From Allorhodopirellula heiligendammensis (lineage in GTDB: Bacteria > Planctomycetota > Planctomycetia > Pirellulales > Pirellulaceae): a stretch of 64,000 nt of DNA. How positions within the stretch are numbered: the first letter of the stretch is position 1; every line of letters starts with the position of its first letter. Positions 24,606-34,310 of the stretch are shown one piece after another. The translations under genes and the position numbers were made by a program. The stretch lies in the NCBI RefSeq assembly GCF_007860105.1, contig NZ_SJPU01000001.1, forward strand, positions 372,001 through 436,000, given 5' to 3'. Below the pieces are notes generated by a model that was given only the letters and a program-made list of their open reading frames with translations, was not told where the DNA came from and did no database searches.

Positions 24606-26651
24606 TCAGTGCACCCGTTGCCCGGGCAACGCACCTTCATCGACGCCGAGCACAAACACTTCAGCGCCTCCCGGTCCGGCGGCGGCGACCATTCCTTCAC
24701 TCAAGCCAAACCGCATTTTGCGTGGCTTGAGATTGGCAACCATCACCACCATGCGGCCTACGAGCTGGTCGGGTTCATAAGCGGCTTTGATGCCCGCAAA
24801 CACCTGGCGGGTTTCATCGCCACCAAGACCCAAGGTTAGCTTGAGTAGTTTGTTGGCTTCGGGTACCTGCTCAGCGGCGAGCACCCGCGCGACTCGCAAG
24901 TCGACCTTCATGAAATCTTCGATCGTGATTTCATCGGCGAGTGGTTCGTCCTTGAGCGGTTGATCGCTGTCGTTGAACGTGGCCGCCGGTGCATCGGCGA
25001 CATCCATTTCTGCTGCCGCTTCGGCTTTACTTTCGTCAATCATCTTTTCTAAATCCTCAGTTTGAACACGGTCCATCATACGAGTGAATTTGCCGACGGC
25101 TGAACCGACCAGTGGTGTTTGGCTCTGATCCCAGGAAACGATTTGGTCACCCAGCAATTCACCACAGGCTTCGGCCAATGACGGCAGCACAGGCGCGAGG
25201 TACACGGCGAGTTGGCGGAACAGGTTCAGAGCCACCGTGCAAACGTCACGCAGCTCGTCCTGCCGATCGGCATCTTTGTTCATCTCCCATGGCCGGGCAT
25301 GCTCGACGAAGGGGTTGGCAGCATCGGCCAGTTCCATAATCAAACGCATTGCTTTGGCGTACTCGCATTGCTCATAGGCCGCAGCAATGACTTCGCCCTG
25401 AGCGGCCGCGTTAGCGAACAGTCCACCGTCATCAGGATAGGATTCCGATAACCCGGTGCGATTTGCGAACTTGCCCACCCGACTCGCGAGATTGACAACC
25501 TTGCCGACGAGATCTGAGTTGACCTTGTCAACGAATTCGGAGATCGACAGATCGAGATCTTCGACGCGCGAGGAGAGTTTCGAAGCGTAGAAGTAACGCA
25601 GTGCTTTGGGGTCGATGTGCTTTAGGAACGTCTCCGCCTTGATCAGCGTCCCATCACGCTTGGACATCTTCATGCCGTTGACGTTTAGGAACCCGTGGAT
25701 ATGCACCTTGGTCGGCAGCGCGTAGCCGGCCGTCTTGAGCATGCCTGGCCAGAACAACGTGTGAAAATACGTAATGTCTTTGCCGATGAAGTGATGAATT
25801 TCGCAGTCGTCGCTCTTCCACCAATCGGCGAGTTTTTCGCCGTGACGATCGCACCACTGCTGCGTACTGGCAATATACCCAATTGGCGCGTCAAACCACA
25901 CGTACCAGTAGTTACCCGGCGAATCGGGGATTTCGAAACCGAAGTAAGGAGCGGGTCGGCTGACATCCCAATCCCGCAGTTCATCGGCAAGAAAGTGTCC
26001 CTGCAGGTAGTTCGCGGTCTCGCTTTGCAGTGCTCCCGAGGTGGCCACCCAATCTTTGAGAAACGCGTGCAGTTTTTCCAGCTGCACGAACAGGTGTGCG
26101 GACTCTTTGAGCACAGGGGTGGCGCCGCTGAGCGTGCTGACGGGATCGATCAAATCGGTCGGAGCGTAAGTGTGACCGCAGGTACAATTGTCTCCGGCCT
26201 GGTCCTTCCGGCCGCACTTGGGACAGGTGCCACGGACGAATCGATCGGCCAGAAACGTTTCGGCTTCGGGATCAAAGAGCTGCTCGACGGTTTTTTCGGT
26301 AACCAAGTCCTGAGACCGCAGTGCTTGCCAGAACTCTCCGCAGATGGTTCGGTTCTCGTCGCTGTGGGTGCTGCCGTAGTTATCGAACTCGATTCCAAAG
26401 CCAGCGAAATCACGCTGGTGCGACTCGCTCATCTCGGCGATCAAGTCGAGTTCACTGCGTCCTTCCTTACGTGCCCGGATCATGATCGCGGTGCCGTGCG
26501 TATCATCGGCACAGATATACAGGCAGCGGTGACCCCGGAGTTTTTGAAACCGAACCCACATATCGGTTTGCAAGTACTCGACGAGATGCCCGATGTGAAT
26601 GGGGCCGTTGGCATAGGGCAACGCAGCGGTAACGAGTAGGCGACGCGACAT
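24606..26651 (-). CDS. metG: Methionyl-tRNA synthetase
   Basis: Charges initiator and elongator tRNA(Met). A class I synthetase of 681 residues: HIGH motif at residues 19-22 ([11 protein letters not shown]), zinc-binding knuckle [17 protein letters not shown], anticodon-side signature [12 protein letters not shown], and [11 protein letters not shown] in the active-site region. A C-terminal tRNA-binding domain ([20 protein letters not shown] ... [13 protein letters not shown]) makes it the long, dimeric MetG type. The ATG at 26651 matches the family N-terminus ([16 protein letters not shown]); an earlier frame to 26741 is unlikely. It lies 92 bases downstream of hemW on the same strand. Confidence 0.97.
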   Translation of the reverse strand: MSRRLLVTAALPYANGPIHIGHLVEYLQTDMWVRFQKLRGHRCLYICADDTHGTAIMIRARKEGRSELDLIAEMSESHQRDFAGFGIEFDNYGSTHSDENRTICGEFWQALRSQDLVTEKTVEQLFDPEAETFLADRFVRGTCPKCGRKDQAGDNCTCGHTYAPTDLIDPVSTLSGATPVLKESAHLFVQLEKLHAFLKDWVATSGALQSETANYLQGHFLADELRDWDVSRPAPYFGFEIPDSPGNYWYVWFDAPIGYIASTQQWCDRHGEKLADWWKSDDCEIHHFIGKDITYFHTLFWPGMLKTAGYALPTKVHIHGFLNVNGMKMSKRDGTLIKAETFLKHIDPKALRYFYASKLSSRVEDLDLSISEFVDKVNSDLVGKVVNLASRVGKFANRTGLSESYPDDGGLFANAAAQGEVIAAAYEQCEYAKAMRLIMELADAANPFVEHARPWEMNKDADRQDELRDVCTVALNLFRQLAVYLAPVLPSLAEACGELLGDQIVSWDQSQTPLVGSAVGKFTRMMDRVQTEDLEKMIDESKAEAAAEMDVADAPAATFNDSDQPLKDEPLADEITIEDFMKVDLRVARVLAAEQVPEANKLLKLTLGLGGDETRQVFAGIKAAYEPDQLVGRMVVMVANLKPRKMRFGLSEGMVAAAGPGGAEVFVLGVDEGALPGQRVH

Positions 26652-26743
26652 GGGCGGTAACGCAGTCTCAGCAAAACAGGGCAATTGAAAATAACGGAGG
26701 ACATTCTTGCAAAGTCGCTGCAGATCGACCAGGACGGGCAAAA

Positions 26744-28000
26744 TCAGCCTAGTATTTGCGACTCGACCATGTCGGCGAATAACAACCCGTACTCCGTTAA
26801 GCGGATGTGGTCGCCCCGCCGAACGAGCGTGTCCGTCTGAACGAATCGCTCGATAACATCCTGGATTGTGACCGCGAAATCGTAGCCAACTCGCTGGTTG
26901 ATCAGCTGCAAATCGATCCCTTCAATTTGGCGAATGCCAAACGCGGCCAACTCGCGGGCGTGCTGGTCGAGCGAAATGGTTTCCCGATCGGCAATGGCGT
27001 TTCCGTCTGCAAGCACCTGTTTCAGGTACGTGGTGGGACTGCGATGATTCACATCGCGTCGACCACCGACAAAACGGGCCGCCGAGGGGCCAACGGCGTA
27101 CCATCCGTAGCCGTTCCAGTACACCGAGTTATGGCGACTTCGAGCTCCCGGTTTCGCAAAACTGCTGATCTCATAATGCTGAAAACCTGCCCCGGCGAGC
27201 ATGTGACGCGTCGCACTGTACATTTCGATGTCCGTCTCTTCGCTGACCGGCTGCAAAGTCCCGCGTCGCCGCCGTGACCAAAACTCCGTTCCTTTTTCGT
27301 ACGTCAGCGAATAGGTGGAGAGATGCTCAATGGGCAATTTGATCGCGGTCTCCAGATCTTGCTGCCAGTCCGCAAGTGTCTCGCCGGGCGCAGCGAAAAT
27401 TAAATCAATCGAAATGTTCTCGATCACGCTACTCGCACGCCTCACTGCTGCGATCGCTTGGTCTCCTGCGTGACTGCGCTGCAGCATCTTCAGTTTCGCG
27501 TCATGGAAGGATTGCACGCCCAGACTGAGTCGGTTCACACCGCCAACGGCCAGTTGGGCAAGCGTCTCGGTCGTGAGGTCCTCCGGATTGGCTTCGCAGG
27601 TGAACTCCGCATCGCTGGAGAGCAAAACACGCTCGGACAAGATTGAAAATAATCGCTCCAGCCGTGGCGGAGTGAGTTCAGTCGGTGTGCCGCCGCCCAA
27701 ATAAAGCGTGTCGAGCCTAATCGGTCCTGTAGTCGACCGACGGCTCCAGCGGTCGCCAGAAACCGTCTTGCCCGCTCCCGCCGTCCCATTTGAACTGGAA
27801 CGCTGAATCTCGGCCAGCTCGATCTCGATGGCGTCAAGGAAGCGATCTTGCAGGTCGTCTCGACCGGCCAACACGCTGAAATTGCAGTATCCGCACCGGT
27901 GCCGGCAGAAGGGGACATGCAGATAGAGCGACCGCGGCACCGGCCAGCCGCCGGGCGGGAAATCGGTATTCGGGGCAGTGGGGGCACAAGGTGGATCCAT
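26744..28000 (-). CDS. hemW: Radical SAM heme chaperone HemW
   Basis: HemW proteins were long annotated as oxygen-independent coproporphyrinogen oxidases but act in heme insertion. The radical SAM cluster motif is [11 protein letters not shown] near residue 30, followed by [42 protein letters not shown] and [19 protein letters not shown], all hallmarks. The C-terminal HemW domain contains [18 protein letters not shown]. The start at 28000 (MDPPCAP) is preferred over the frame extending to 28069. It is divergent from the metal-efflux cluster, and metG follows on the same strand. Confidence 0.92.
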   Translation of the reverse strand: MDPPCAPTAPNTDFPPGGWPVPRSLYLHVPFCRHRCGYCNFSVLAGRDDLQDRFLDAIEIELAEIQRSSSNGTAGAGKTVSGDRWSRRSTTGPIRLDTLYLGGGTPTELTPPRLERLFSILSERVLLSSDAEFTCEANPEDLTTETLAQLAVGGVNRLSLGVQSFHDAKLKMLQRSHAGDQAIAAVRRASSVIENISIDLIFAAPGETLADWQQDLETAIKLPIEHLSTYSLTYEKGTEFWSRRRRGTLQPVSEETDIEMYSATRHMLAGAGFQHYEISSFAKPGARSRHNSVYWNGYGWYAVGPSAARFVGGRRDVNHRSPTTYLKQVLADGNAIADRETISLDQHARELAAFGIRQIEGIDLQLINQRVGYDFAVTIQDVIERFVQTDTLVRRGDHIRLTEYGLLFADMVESQILG

Positions 28001-28137
28001 CGCGGCAGATTGGTTCCTCTGGAATTTGCTGTCAAGATGCAGGGGGAATCGGTTAAGAAATGTTTCCACTTGACCCGATTGAAGGAATTGGGAACGATGA
28101 ATAGCTCCACAGACCCGCTTGCAAGGATATTGACTCG

Positions 28138-28674
28138 GTGATCGCCCGGTTCCTCCAACGATTGACGCTCATTGCGTTCACCGTGCACGCGGTGTTGGGT
28201 TGCTGTTGGCATCACTCGCATGCGGTTGCCGAACAGGGGTGCCATCACCTTCATCAACGAGCTGGGTTGGATGAGTCCGTCGGCTGCTGTGCCGACGGTT
28301 CCGGCGAATGCCATGACTCCGCCGCACGCCATACGGCCACGGCAAGCCATGAGTGCCATGACGATCAAGGGCATTCCGGCGAGACATCTCAAGCAGCGAT
28401 GCCGCCCTCGATAGTGGTGTGCTCGGTCGCCAGCGGTCCATGCGAGCATTCTTCGCACCAATGTGACGAGGCGAGCTGCAGTTACGTCCCGCGGGATATT
28501 AGCTCACACGACGGATTCTTGAGCATTCCTGTCAGGCACTTGATGCCAGAGGACGGCATGCTTTGCCTGTCGACAGGCAACGGTATTCGGCTGGATGGTG
28601 CTGAGACAGCATTCGCTCCGCCTTTGGTATCGTCACAGCAGCGCTGCGCCATTCTGCAATCTTGGCAGATCTGA
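28138..28674 (+). CDS. Secreted His/Cys-rich protein, probable metal binder
   Basis: A 178-residue protein with a GTG start and a signal peptide (RFLQRLTLIAFTVHAVLG). The mature part is strikingly rich in His and Cys, for example CCWHHSHAVAEQGCHHLH, GCCADGSGECHD and CEHSSHQCDEASCSY, ideal for binding soft or transition metals. It resembles no enzyme. It opens the RND efflux cluster in the same direction, 217 bases before the adaptor gene, so a role as periplasmic metal buffer or sensor is inferred from composition and position. The number of metals and specificity cannot be judged. Confidence 0.75.
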   Translation: MIARFLQRLTLIAFTVHAVLGCCWHHSHAVAEQGCHHLHQRAGLDESVGCCADGSGECHDSAARHTATASHECHDDQGHSGETSQAAMPPSIVVCSVASGPCEHSSHQCDEASCSYVPRDISSHDGFLSIPVRHLMPEDGMLCLSTGNGIRLDGAETAFAPPLVSSQQRCAILQSWQI

Positions 28675-28891
28675 GCCTCTTTCGCGCTAATCTCTCTACC
28701 ACAGCGAACCTCCCCGGCTGACTGATACGCCGTATCGGATGATTCTGCGTCCACTCTTACCCCGCACGTGATCTGCGGCCAGGAGCACGCACACATGGTT
28801 CGCAATCAAGCTATTCACTGCGCTGTGAATGCCTTCACGTTCGTGCAGAAGATTCTTCATTCCGCTGTTTTATTTCAACTGAGTTGATGCG

Positions 28892-30391
28892 ATGAATCCG
28901 AACCCATCAAGAATCCCATGGCCGGCGATCGGTATCGCTGGTGGACTGGCAGGGGTCCTAATTGCGATTGCGACATTCTCGATCTGGTGGCCAAGTCTAT
29001 CGAATTGGGTCGACGCCACTCTTGCTTCGCAGCGTAGTGGCGGCGCGGCCGCTGCTCAGGGTCACGATGACCACGCCGGCCACGACCATGGCGCCGAGGA
29101 CACAGCCGGAGCCTCTCTGGTGCTCTCCCCTCAAGCGCGCCGAAACCTGGGGCTCACTGACGAGTTTTTGCGGCCGGTGGAATTATCCACCTATCGCCGA
29201 TCCATCACCGTGCCGGCGATCGTGGTCCCCAAACCCGGCCGTTCATCGATTATTGTTTCATCGCCACTCAACGGTGTGATCACGCATGTCCATGCCGTGA
29301 CCGGGGAAGCGGTGATGCCAGGGGACCTGCTATTCGAGGTTCGGCTGACCTACGAGGATTTGGTTGAAACACAGACCGCATACTTGAAGACGATCAGCGA
29401 GATCGAAGTTGAAAACCGTGAGATCGCGAGACTCGAAGACGTCACCCGCTCGGGAGCTGTGTCCGGCAAGTTACTGCTAGAGCGCCGCTACGCAAAAGAG
29501 AAACTTGAGGCGTTTGCCAAGTCCCAGCGAGAAGCCTTGCGGATGCACGGTCTCAACGAACGCCAAGTTGAAGAGATTGGCGAAAACGGAAAGCTGCTGC
29601 ACCACCTCAAGATTGTCGCACCCGATGTGGATACGCACGAACACGATGACGAGTTGCAACTGACGCAGGTATCCACTCGGTCGGCGTCATTCTCTCAGTT
29701 ACCGCCACTGGCAACGCCGCGTCCTGGCCAACACGAGACCGGCCATGACCCGCTCGTGATTGACGACCTCCTTATTCACAAGGGTCAAGCCATCGTCGCC
29801 GGTGAACGGCTCTGTTCCCTGTCAGACTACAGCCAACTATTCATCGAGGGTAAGGCGTTCGAGAACGATGTCGCTGCTATCTCAGAGGCGGCCAAACGAG
29901 GGTGGCGTGTGGACGCCGTGTTTAGCAATTCCTCGGGTCAGACGATGGTTAACGGACTGGAACTCGCCTACGTCTCGAACTCAATTGATTTGCAATCGCG
30001 TACGCTATCGCTGTTTGTTGAGCTGCCCAATGAGATTATCCGCGACGAGTCCAATGACGATGGGCAACGGTTCCTCACGTGGAAGTATCGTGTCGGCCAG
30101 CGATTGGAACTACGCGTGCCCGTAGAGCAATGGGATCAACAGATTGTGTTACCCGTTGACGCCGTCGTCGAGTCGGGCGCGGATTGGTTCGTGTTCGTCC
30201 AGAACGGGCGCAACTTCTCTCGCGTTCCAGTCCACGTTCGCTATCGCGACCAGAACTCCGTCGTCATCGCCAACGATGGATCGATTTATCCCGGCGACGT
30301 TGTCGCCATGAAATCCGCGCATCGAATGCAGATGGCCATCTCGAACAAATCCGGCGGCGCCGTTGACCCTCACGCGGGACACAATCACTGA
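28892..30391 (+). CDS. Heavy-metal RND efflux periplasmic adaptor (CusB/CzcB family)
   Basis: Membrane-fusion protein linking the inner-membrane RND pump to the outside. A membrane anchor (AIGIAGGLAGVLIAIATFSIWW) is followed by a His-rich stretch (HDDHAGHDHGAED) at about residues 54-66. The barrel-sandwich motif is SPLNGVITHVHAVTGEAVMPGDLLFEV, followed by a helical hairpin (about 155-235) and beta-barrel domain. The C-terminus ends in another His cluster (DPHAGHNH). The His clusters point to Zn, Co, Ni or Cu rather than drugs. The stop overlaps the RND gene start (TGATG), indicating coupled translation. Confidence 0.92.
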   Translation: MNPNPSRIPWPAIGIAGGLAGVLIAIATFSIWWPSLSNWVDATLASQRSGGAAAAQGHDDHAGHDHGAEDTAGASLVLSPQARRNLGLTDEFLRPVELSTYRRSITVPAIVVPKPGRSSIIVSSPLNGVITHVHAVTGEAVMPGDLLFEVRLTYEDLVETQTAYLKTISEIEVENREIARLEDVTRSGAVSGKLLLERRYAKEKLEAFAKSQREALRMHGLNERQVEEIGENGKLLHHLKIVAPDVDTHEHDDELQLTQVSTRSASFSQLPPLATPRPGQHETGHDPLVIDDLLIHKGQAIVAGERLCSLSDYSQLFIEGKAFENDVAAISEAAKRGWRVDAVFSNSSGQTMVNGLELAYVSNSIDLQSRTLSLFVELPNEIIRDESNDDGQRFLTWKYRVGQRLELRVPVEQWDQQIVLPVDAVVESGADWFVFVQNGRNFSRVPVHVRYRDQNSVVIANDGSIYPGDVVAMKSAHRMQMAISNKSGGAVDPHAGHNH

Positions 30392-33300
30392 TGCTTAATG
30401 CTATTATCCGATTTTCGCTGCATCAACGCTTGCTGGTGATTGCCGTCGCCCTATTCCTAGTGGGTGCCGGGACCTGGCAGGCGATGGTAATGCCGATTGA
30501 CGTCTTCCCTGACCTGAACCGCCCCCGCGTTGTGATCATGACCGAAGCGCCGGGAATGGCCCCGGAGGAAGTCGAGTCATTGATCACCTTCCCGATCGAA
30601 ACCGCAATGAACGGTGCCAACGGGGTTGAAGCGGTTCGCAGCTCCTCTGGCGTGGGCATCTCGGTGATTTACGTCGAGTTTGAATACGGCACCGATGTTT
30701 ATACCGACCGGCAAATTGTGGCCGAACGAATGCAGATGGTTCAGGACCGAATTCCTGAAGGCATCACTCCTCAACTGGCGCCGATCTCATCGATCATGGG
30801 CCAGATCCTGATGCTGGGCATGTGGAGTGATGCCCCCGCCGTCAGTCCCATGGAAATCCGCACCGCTGCCGATTGGGTGGTGCGGCAACGACTGCTAACC
30901 ATCCCAGGTGTCTCCCAAGTCTTCACAATGGGCGGCGAGCGCAAACAATTTCAAGTCCTGGTCGATCCCGATGCCATGCTGCGGTTCGGTGTCACGCTGG
31001 AGGAGATTGATACCGCCGTCACCGGTAGTAATGAAAACGGGACGGGGGGCTATCTCGATCGCCAGGGACCCAATGAATTGCTCGTCCGTGCGCTCGGGCG
31101 AATCCGGACCATTGATGACCTCAAAAAAGTCCCTGTCACGATTCGTGACGGCCGCCCCGTGTTGCTCGCGCAGGTGGCCAGCGTCGTCGAAGGTGCTCAA
31201 GTCAAACGCGGCGACAGTTCCGCATTTGTCCGCATTGACTCCCCATCTCCCGACTCCCCAACTTCTAACTCCCCAACTTCAAACTCCAGTTGGACGGGCG
31301 GCCCCGCCGTGGTGTTGACAATCAACAAGCAGCCGGGCGCGGACACACGGGCGGTCACAGACGCCGTCTTGCAGGCCATCGAAGAGCTGCGTCCCACGCT
31401 GCCGCCGGGAACGCAATTATCGACTGTCTATTCTCAAAAGTCGTTCATCGATCGAGCGATTGAAAACGTGGTCGAGGCGCTGCGTGACGGTGGTATTCTC
31501 GTGGTCATCGTATTGTTCCTATTTCTGCTGAATTTACGAACCACGTTCATCACGCTGACGGCGATCCCACTTTCTTTAGTAATGACATCGATCGTCTTCG
31601 CCGTATTCGGCCTGTCGATCAACACCATGACACTCGGCGGAATCGCCGTTGCCATGGGGGAACTGGTCGACGATGCGATCGTAGATGTGGAGAATATATT
31701 TCGACGACTGAAAGAGAATCGTGCGGCCAGCAGTCCGCTAAACCCGCTGCTGGTGGTTTATCGCGCCAGTACCGAGGTGCGTCGCTCGATCGTATTCGGA
31801 ACCATGATCGTGATCCTCGCATTCCTGCCACTGTTTGCCCTGGGGGGGATGGAAGGGAAACTGTTCGCGCCGCTCGGAGTCGCGTACATCGTCTCGATTC
31901 TTTCATCACTGCTCGTTTCGCTGACCGTCACACCGGTGCTGTCATATTGGCTGCTCGGTTTAAGCAAAGGCAGTGCGCACGAACAAGATGGAATGGTGCT
32001 GCGTGGTTTGAAATGGATCGCGGACAAGATCATTCGTTTCAGCCTCGCGTTCCCCCGCTTCAACCTCGGGATGACCCTGTTGATGGTGGCCATTGCCGCC
32101 GTTTTTGCATCCCGACTGGAGAAAGATTTCTTGCCTCCGTTCAACGAAGGCACGATCCAGCTCAACGTTGTCCTGCCTCCAGGCACATCGCTGGCCGAGT
32201 CCGATCGGATCGCAGGAACGGTGGAAGAGTCACTCATGCAAATTGAGGACGTGCAGCGGTTTGCACGGCGCACCGGGCGGGCGGAGCTGGACGAACACGC
32301 CGAGGGTGTGAATATGTCGGAAATGATCATCGAGCTCGACCCCGACTCACCGCGTTCACGAGAGCAGCAACTCGCCGAAATCCGCGAGGCCATGAGCGAA
32401 ATACCTGACATCGTGACGGCGGTCGAGCAACCCATTGCCCACTTGATCTCGCACATGCTCTCAGGCGTCAAGGCACAGGTCGGCATCAAAATCTATGGCG
32501 ACGACCTCGATTTGCTGCGTCAGAGGGCGGAACAGATCATCGCCAAAATGCGGCAGGTTCCCGGAGTGACCGACGCGTTGCTGGAGCCACAGGCACTCGT
32601 GCCCCAGCTTCGCATCGAGTGGGATCGTGACCGACTGCTCCGTCACGGACTAAGCACATCGACGTTGAACGAGTACGTACAAACGGCGATGAACGGTCGC
32701 GTCGTCTCGCAAGTCCTCGACGGCATGCGCACATTCGATTTGGTCGTCCGGATGAAAGAGAACTACCGAGAGGATATTGAGGAGCTGAAGCGATTGTCGA
32801 TTCAACTGCCCGAAGGTGGCACACTGCCGCTCGCAGGACTGGCCAAGGTCTACCAAGCCAGCGGTCCCAACACGGTCAAACGCGAAAATGTCCGACGCCG
32901 TGTCGTGATCCAGTGCAACGTGGCTGATCGGGGCGTGGTCGACGTCGTGAAGGACATCCAAGCAGCTATCCAGCCGATCGTTGCCGCGCTTCCCTCGGGC
33001 TACTTTGTTGAGTATGGCGGCCAATTTCAAAGTCAGAAGTCGGCCAGCCGCGTGATTTCAGCTCTGTTCGCGGTCGCGATGCTGGGCGTATTCTTGGTTC
33101 TGTTCACACTCTTTCGTAGCGTGAACTTGTCGCTCCAAGTCATGGCCGCATTGCCGATGGCGTTCATCGGTTCGGTGGCGGCATTGGTACTCACCGGGCA
33201 AACGTTGACGATCGCAGCCATGGTCGGCTTCATCTCACTCGCCGGGATCGCATCCCGGAACGGCATCTTGTTGCTCCAGCACTACCTGCATCTGGTGCAG

Positions 33301-33594
33301 CACGAAGGCGAGCAGTTCACGACCTCGATGATCGTTCGGGCCGGCTTGGAACGACTCGCTCCGGTGCTGATGACCGCGCTCACCTCCGGCATCGGGCTAG
33401 TGCCGCTGGTTCTCGCCTCGGGCGAAGCGGGCAAGGAAATCCTCTATCCCGTCGCCACCGTCATCTTGGGCGGCCTGATCAGCTCGACGGCTCTCGATTT
33501 CTTTGTGCACCCGGCACTGTTCTACCTCTTCGGGATGAAATCCGCTGCAGGTGTCGTCAACGATTCGACCAGCGAAATCGAGTTGAGCGAGTGA
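30391..33594 (+). CDS. Heavy-metal efflux RND transporter, CusA/CzcA family
   Basis: A 1,067-residue proton-driven efflux pump with 12 membrane segments and two large periplasmic loops. It begins MLNAIIRFSLHQRLLVIAVALFL and has the RND signature around DVFPDLNRPRVVIMTEAPGMAPEEVE. The TM4 motif GELVDDAIVDVENIFRRL matches neither the classic CzcA DFGxxVDGAVV nor the CusA motif, so the metal is uncertain. A 15-base tandem repeat codes a Ser/Pro/Thr/Asn-rich insert at about residues 283-298 in the first periplasmic loop. No outer-membrane TolC-type factor gene is adjacent, so the exit duct must be encoded elsewhere or be absent. Confidence 0.94.
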   Translation: MLNAIIRFSLHQRLLVIAVALFLVGAGTWQAMVMPIDVFPDLNRPRVVIMTEAPGMAPEEVESLITFPIETAMNGANGVEAVRSSSGVGISVIYVEFEYGTDVYTDRQIVAERMQMVQDRIPEGITPQLAPISSIMGQILMLGMWSDAPAVSPMEIRTAADWVVRQRLLTIPGVSQVFTMGGERKQFQVLVDPDAMLRFGVTLEEIDTAVTGSNENGTGGYLDRQGPNELLVRALGRIRTIDDLKKVPVTIRDGRPVLLAQVASVVEGAQVKRGDSSAFVRIDSPSPDSPTSNSPTSNSSWTGGPAVVLTINKQPGADTRAVTDAVLQAIEELRPTLPPGTQLSTVYSQKSFIDRAIENVVEALRDGGILVVIVLFLFLLNLRTTFITLTAIPLSLVMTSIVFAVFGLSINTMTLGGIAVAMGELVDDAIVDVENIFRRLKENRAASSPLNPLLVVYRASTEVRRSIVFGTMIVILAFLPLFALGGMEGKLFAPLGVAYIVSILSSLLVSLTVTPVLSYWLLGLSKGSAHEQDGMVLRGLKWIADKIIRFSLAFPRFNLGMTLLMVAIAAVFASRLEKDFLPPFNEGTIQLNVVLPPGTSLAESDRIAGTVEESLMQIEDVQRFARRTGRAELDEHAEGVNMSEMIIELDPDSPRSREQQLAEIREAMSEIPDIVTAVEQPIAHLISHMLSGVKAQVGIKIYGDDLDLLRQRAEQIIAKMRQVPGVTDALLEPQALVPQLRIEWDRDRLLRHGLSTSTLNEYVQTAMNGRVVSQVLDGMRTFDLVVRMKENYREDIEELKRLSIQLPEGGTLPLAGLAKVYQASGPNTVKRENVRRRVVIQCNVADRGVVDVVKDIQAAIQPIVAALPSGYFVEYGGQFQSQKSASRVISALFAVAMLGVFLVLFTLFRSVNLSLQVMAALPMAFIGSVAALVLTGQTLTIAAMVGFISLAGIASRNGILLLQHYLHLVQHEGEQFTTSMIVRAGLERLAPVLMTALTSGIGLVPLVLASGEAGKEILYPVATVILGGLISSTALDFFVHPALFYLFGMKSAAGVVNDSTSEIELSE
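31239..31283 (+). repeat. Three imperfect 15-base tandem repeats inside the RND gene
   Basis: Units at 31239-31253, 31254-31268 and 31269-31283, each starting CTCCCCA; the last two differ at one base (CTCCCCAACTTCTAA/CTCCCCAACTTCAAA). They add SPSPD-SPTSN-SPTSN to the protein without shifting the frame. Similar CTCCCCAATTT-like text occurs in the gap after this gene. Confidence 0.8.
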
Positions 33595-33732
33595 ACAGGC
33601 CGATCTCCCCATTTTCTAATTTCCATTTGCTACTTAACCCATGAGAAATCGAATGATCACGTAAGTCAGTTTGCGATTAGCTACACCTCTTTCTTCAACT
33701 CGATACACCCCCATCCACTCACGAGAAAACCC

Positions 33733-34251
33733 ATGCGCACTTTCCAACATTCATTGATCGCCGGTCTTGCCGCCTGCTCCTTGGCCTTAACAGGGTGCGG
33801 TCCCCGACCCGCTACCGATACAGCGATCGCCCCATCCGCAGCAGGCGGTGACGCCCACGACCATGATCACCCACATGAAGGACCGCACCACGGAACGCTC
33901 GTGGAACTCGGCGATGAAGAATATCATGCGGAAGTCGTTCATGACGCCAGTTCCGTCACGGTGTATATGCTGGGCTCCAATGGTAAAGACCTTGTTCCGA
34001 TCGACGCCGAAAGCCTGACGATCAACCTCATACAAGCCGCAGTTCCCAAGCAATTCACGCTCACGGCCAGCCCTGAAGAGACTGACCCAGCGGGCAAGTC
34101 ATCGCGATTTACCACCAAAGATGCCGAATTGGTCGGACACCTCGATGATGCGTCCGCAGCGGCCAAACTGAGTGTGACCATCGCGGGGACGTCCTTTCAA
34201 GGCGAAATTGCGCACGATCACGACCATGCTGGACACGACCACGCTCATTAG
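33733..34251 (+). CDS. His-rich lipoprotein, probable metal binder of the efflux cluster
   Basis: A 172-residue protein with a lipoprotein signal (LIAGLAACSLALTGCG; lipidated Cys22). A His/Asp stretch (HDHDHPHEGPHHG) near residue 44 and a C-terminal tail HDHDHAGHDHAH flank a small beta-rich domain (TLVELGDEEYHAEVVHDASS, VTVYMLGSNGKDLVPIDA). The architecture is like secreted Zn/Cu-binding proteins linked to efflux pumps. It follows the RND gene by 138 bases in the same direction. A role in capturing or presenting metal in the periplasm is inferred. Confidence 0.8.
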   Translation: MRTFQHSLIAGLAACSLALTGCGPRPATDTAIAPSAAGGDAHDHDHPHEGPHHGTLVELGDEEYHAEVVHDASSVTVYMLGSNGKDLVPIDAESLTINLIQAAVPKQFTLTASPEETDPAGKSSRFTTKDAELVGHLDDASAAAKLSVTIAGTSFQGEIAHDHDHAGHDHAH

Positions 34252-34310
34252 TCCACTTCTCCAGTGCATGGTAGTGAACCCATGCTAGCACGTAGGGTCC
34301 GGAGCGGTAC

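Noticed and set aside
25695-26639. 314-codon plus-strand frame opposite metG
   Set aside because: Long, but fully antisense to an unmistakable methionyl-tRNA synthetase; no domain recognised.
27535-28461. 308-codon minus-strand frame over the hemW start
   Set aside because: Overlaps hemW in another frame and the opposite-strand His/Cys-rich gene; composition is Arg/Ser-rich and not protein-like.
31239-31283. CRISPR-like repeat array
   Set aside because: Units are 15 bases, directly adjacent, in frame in a gene, and without spacers.
31758-32489. 243-codon antisense frame inside the RND gene
   Set aside because: Ser/Arg-rich shadow of the pump gene.
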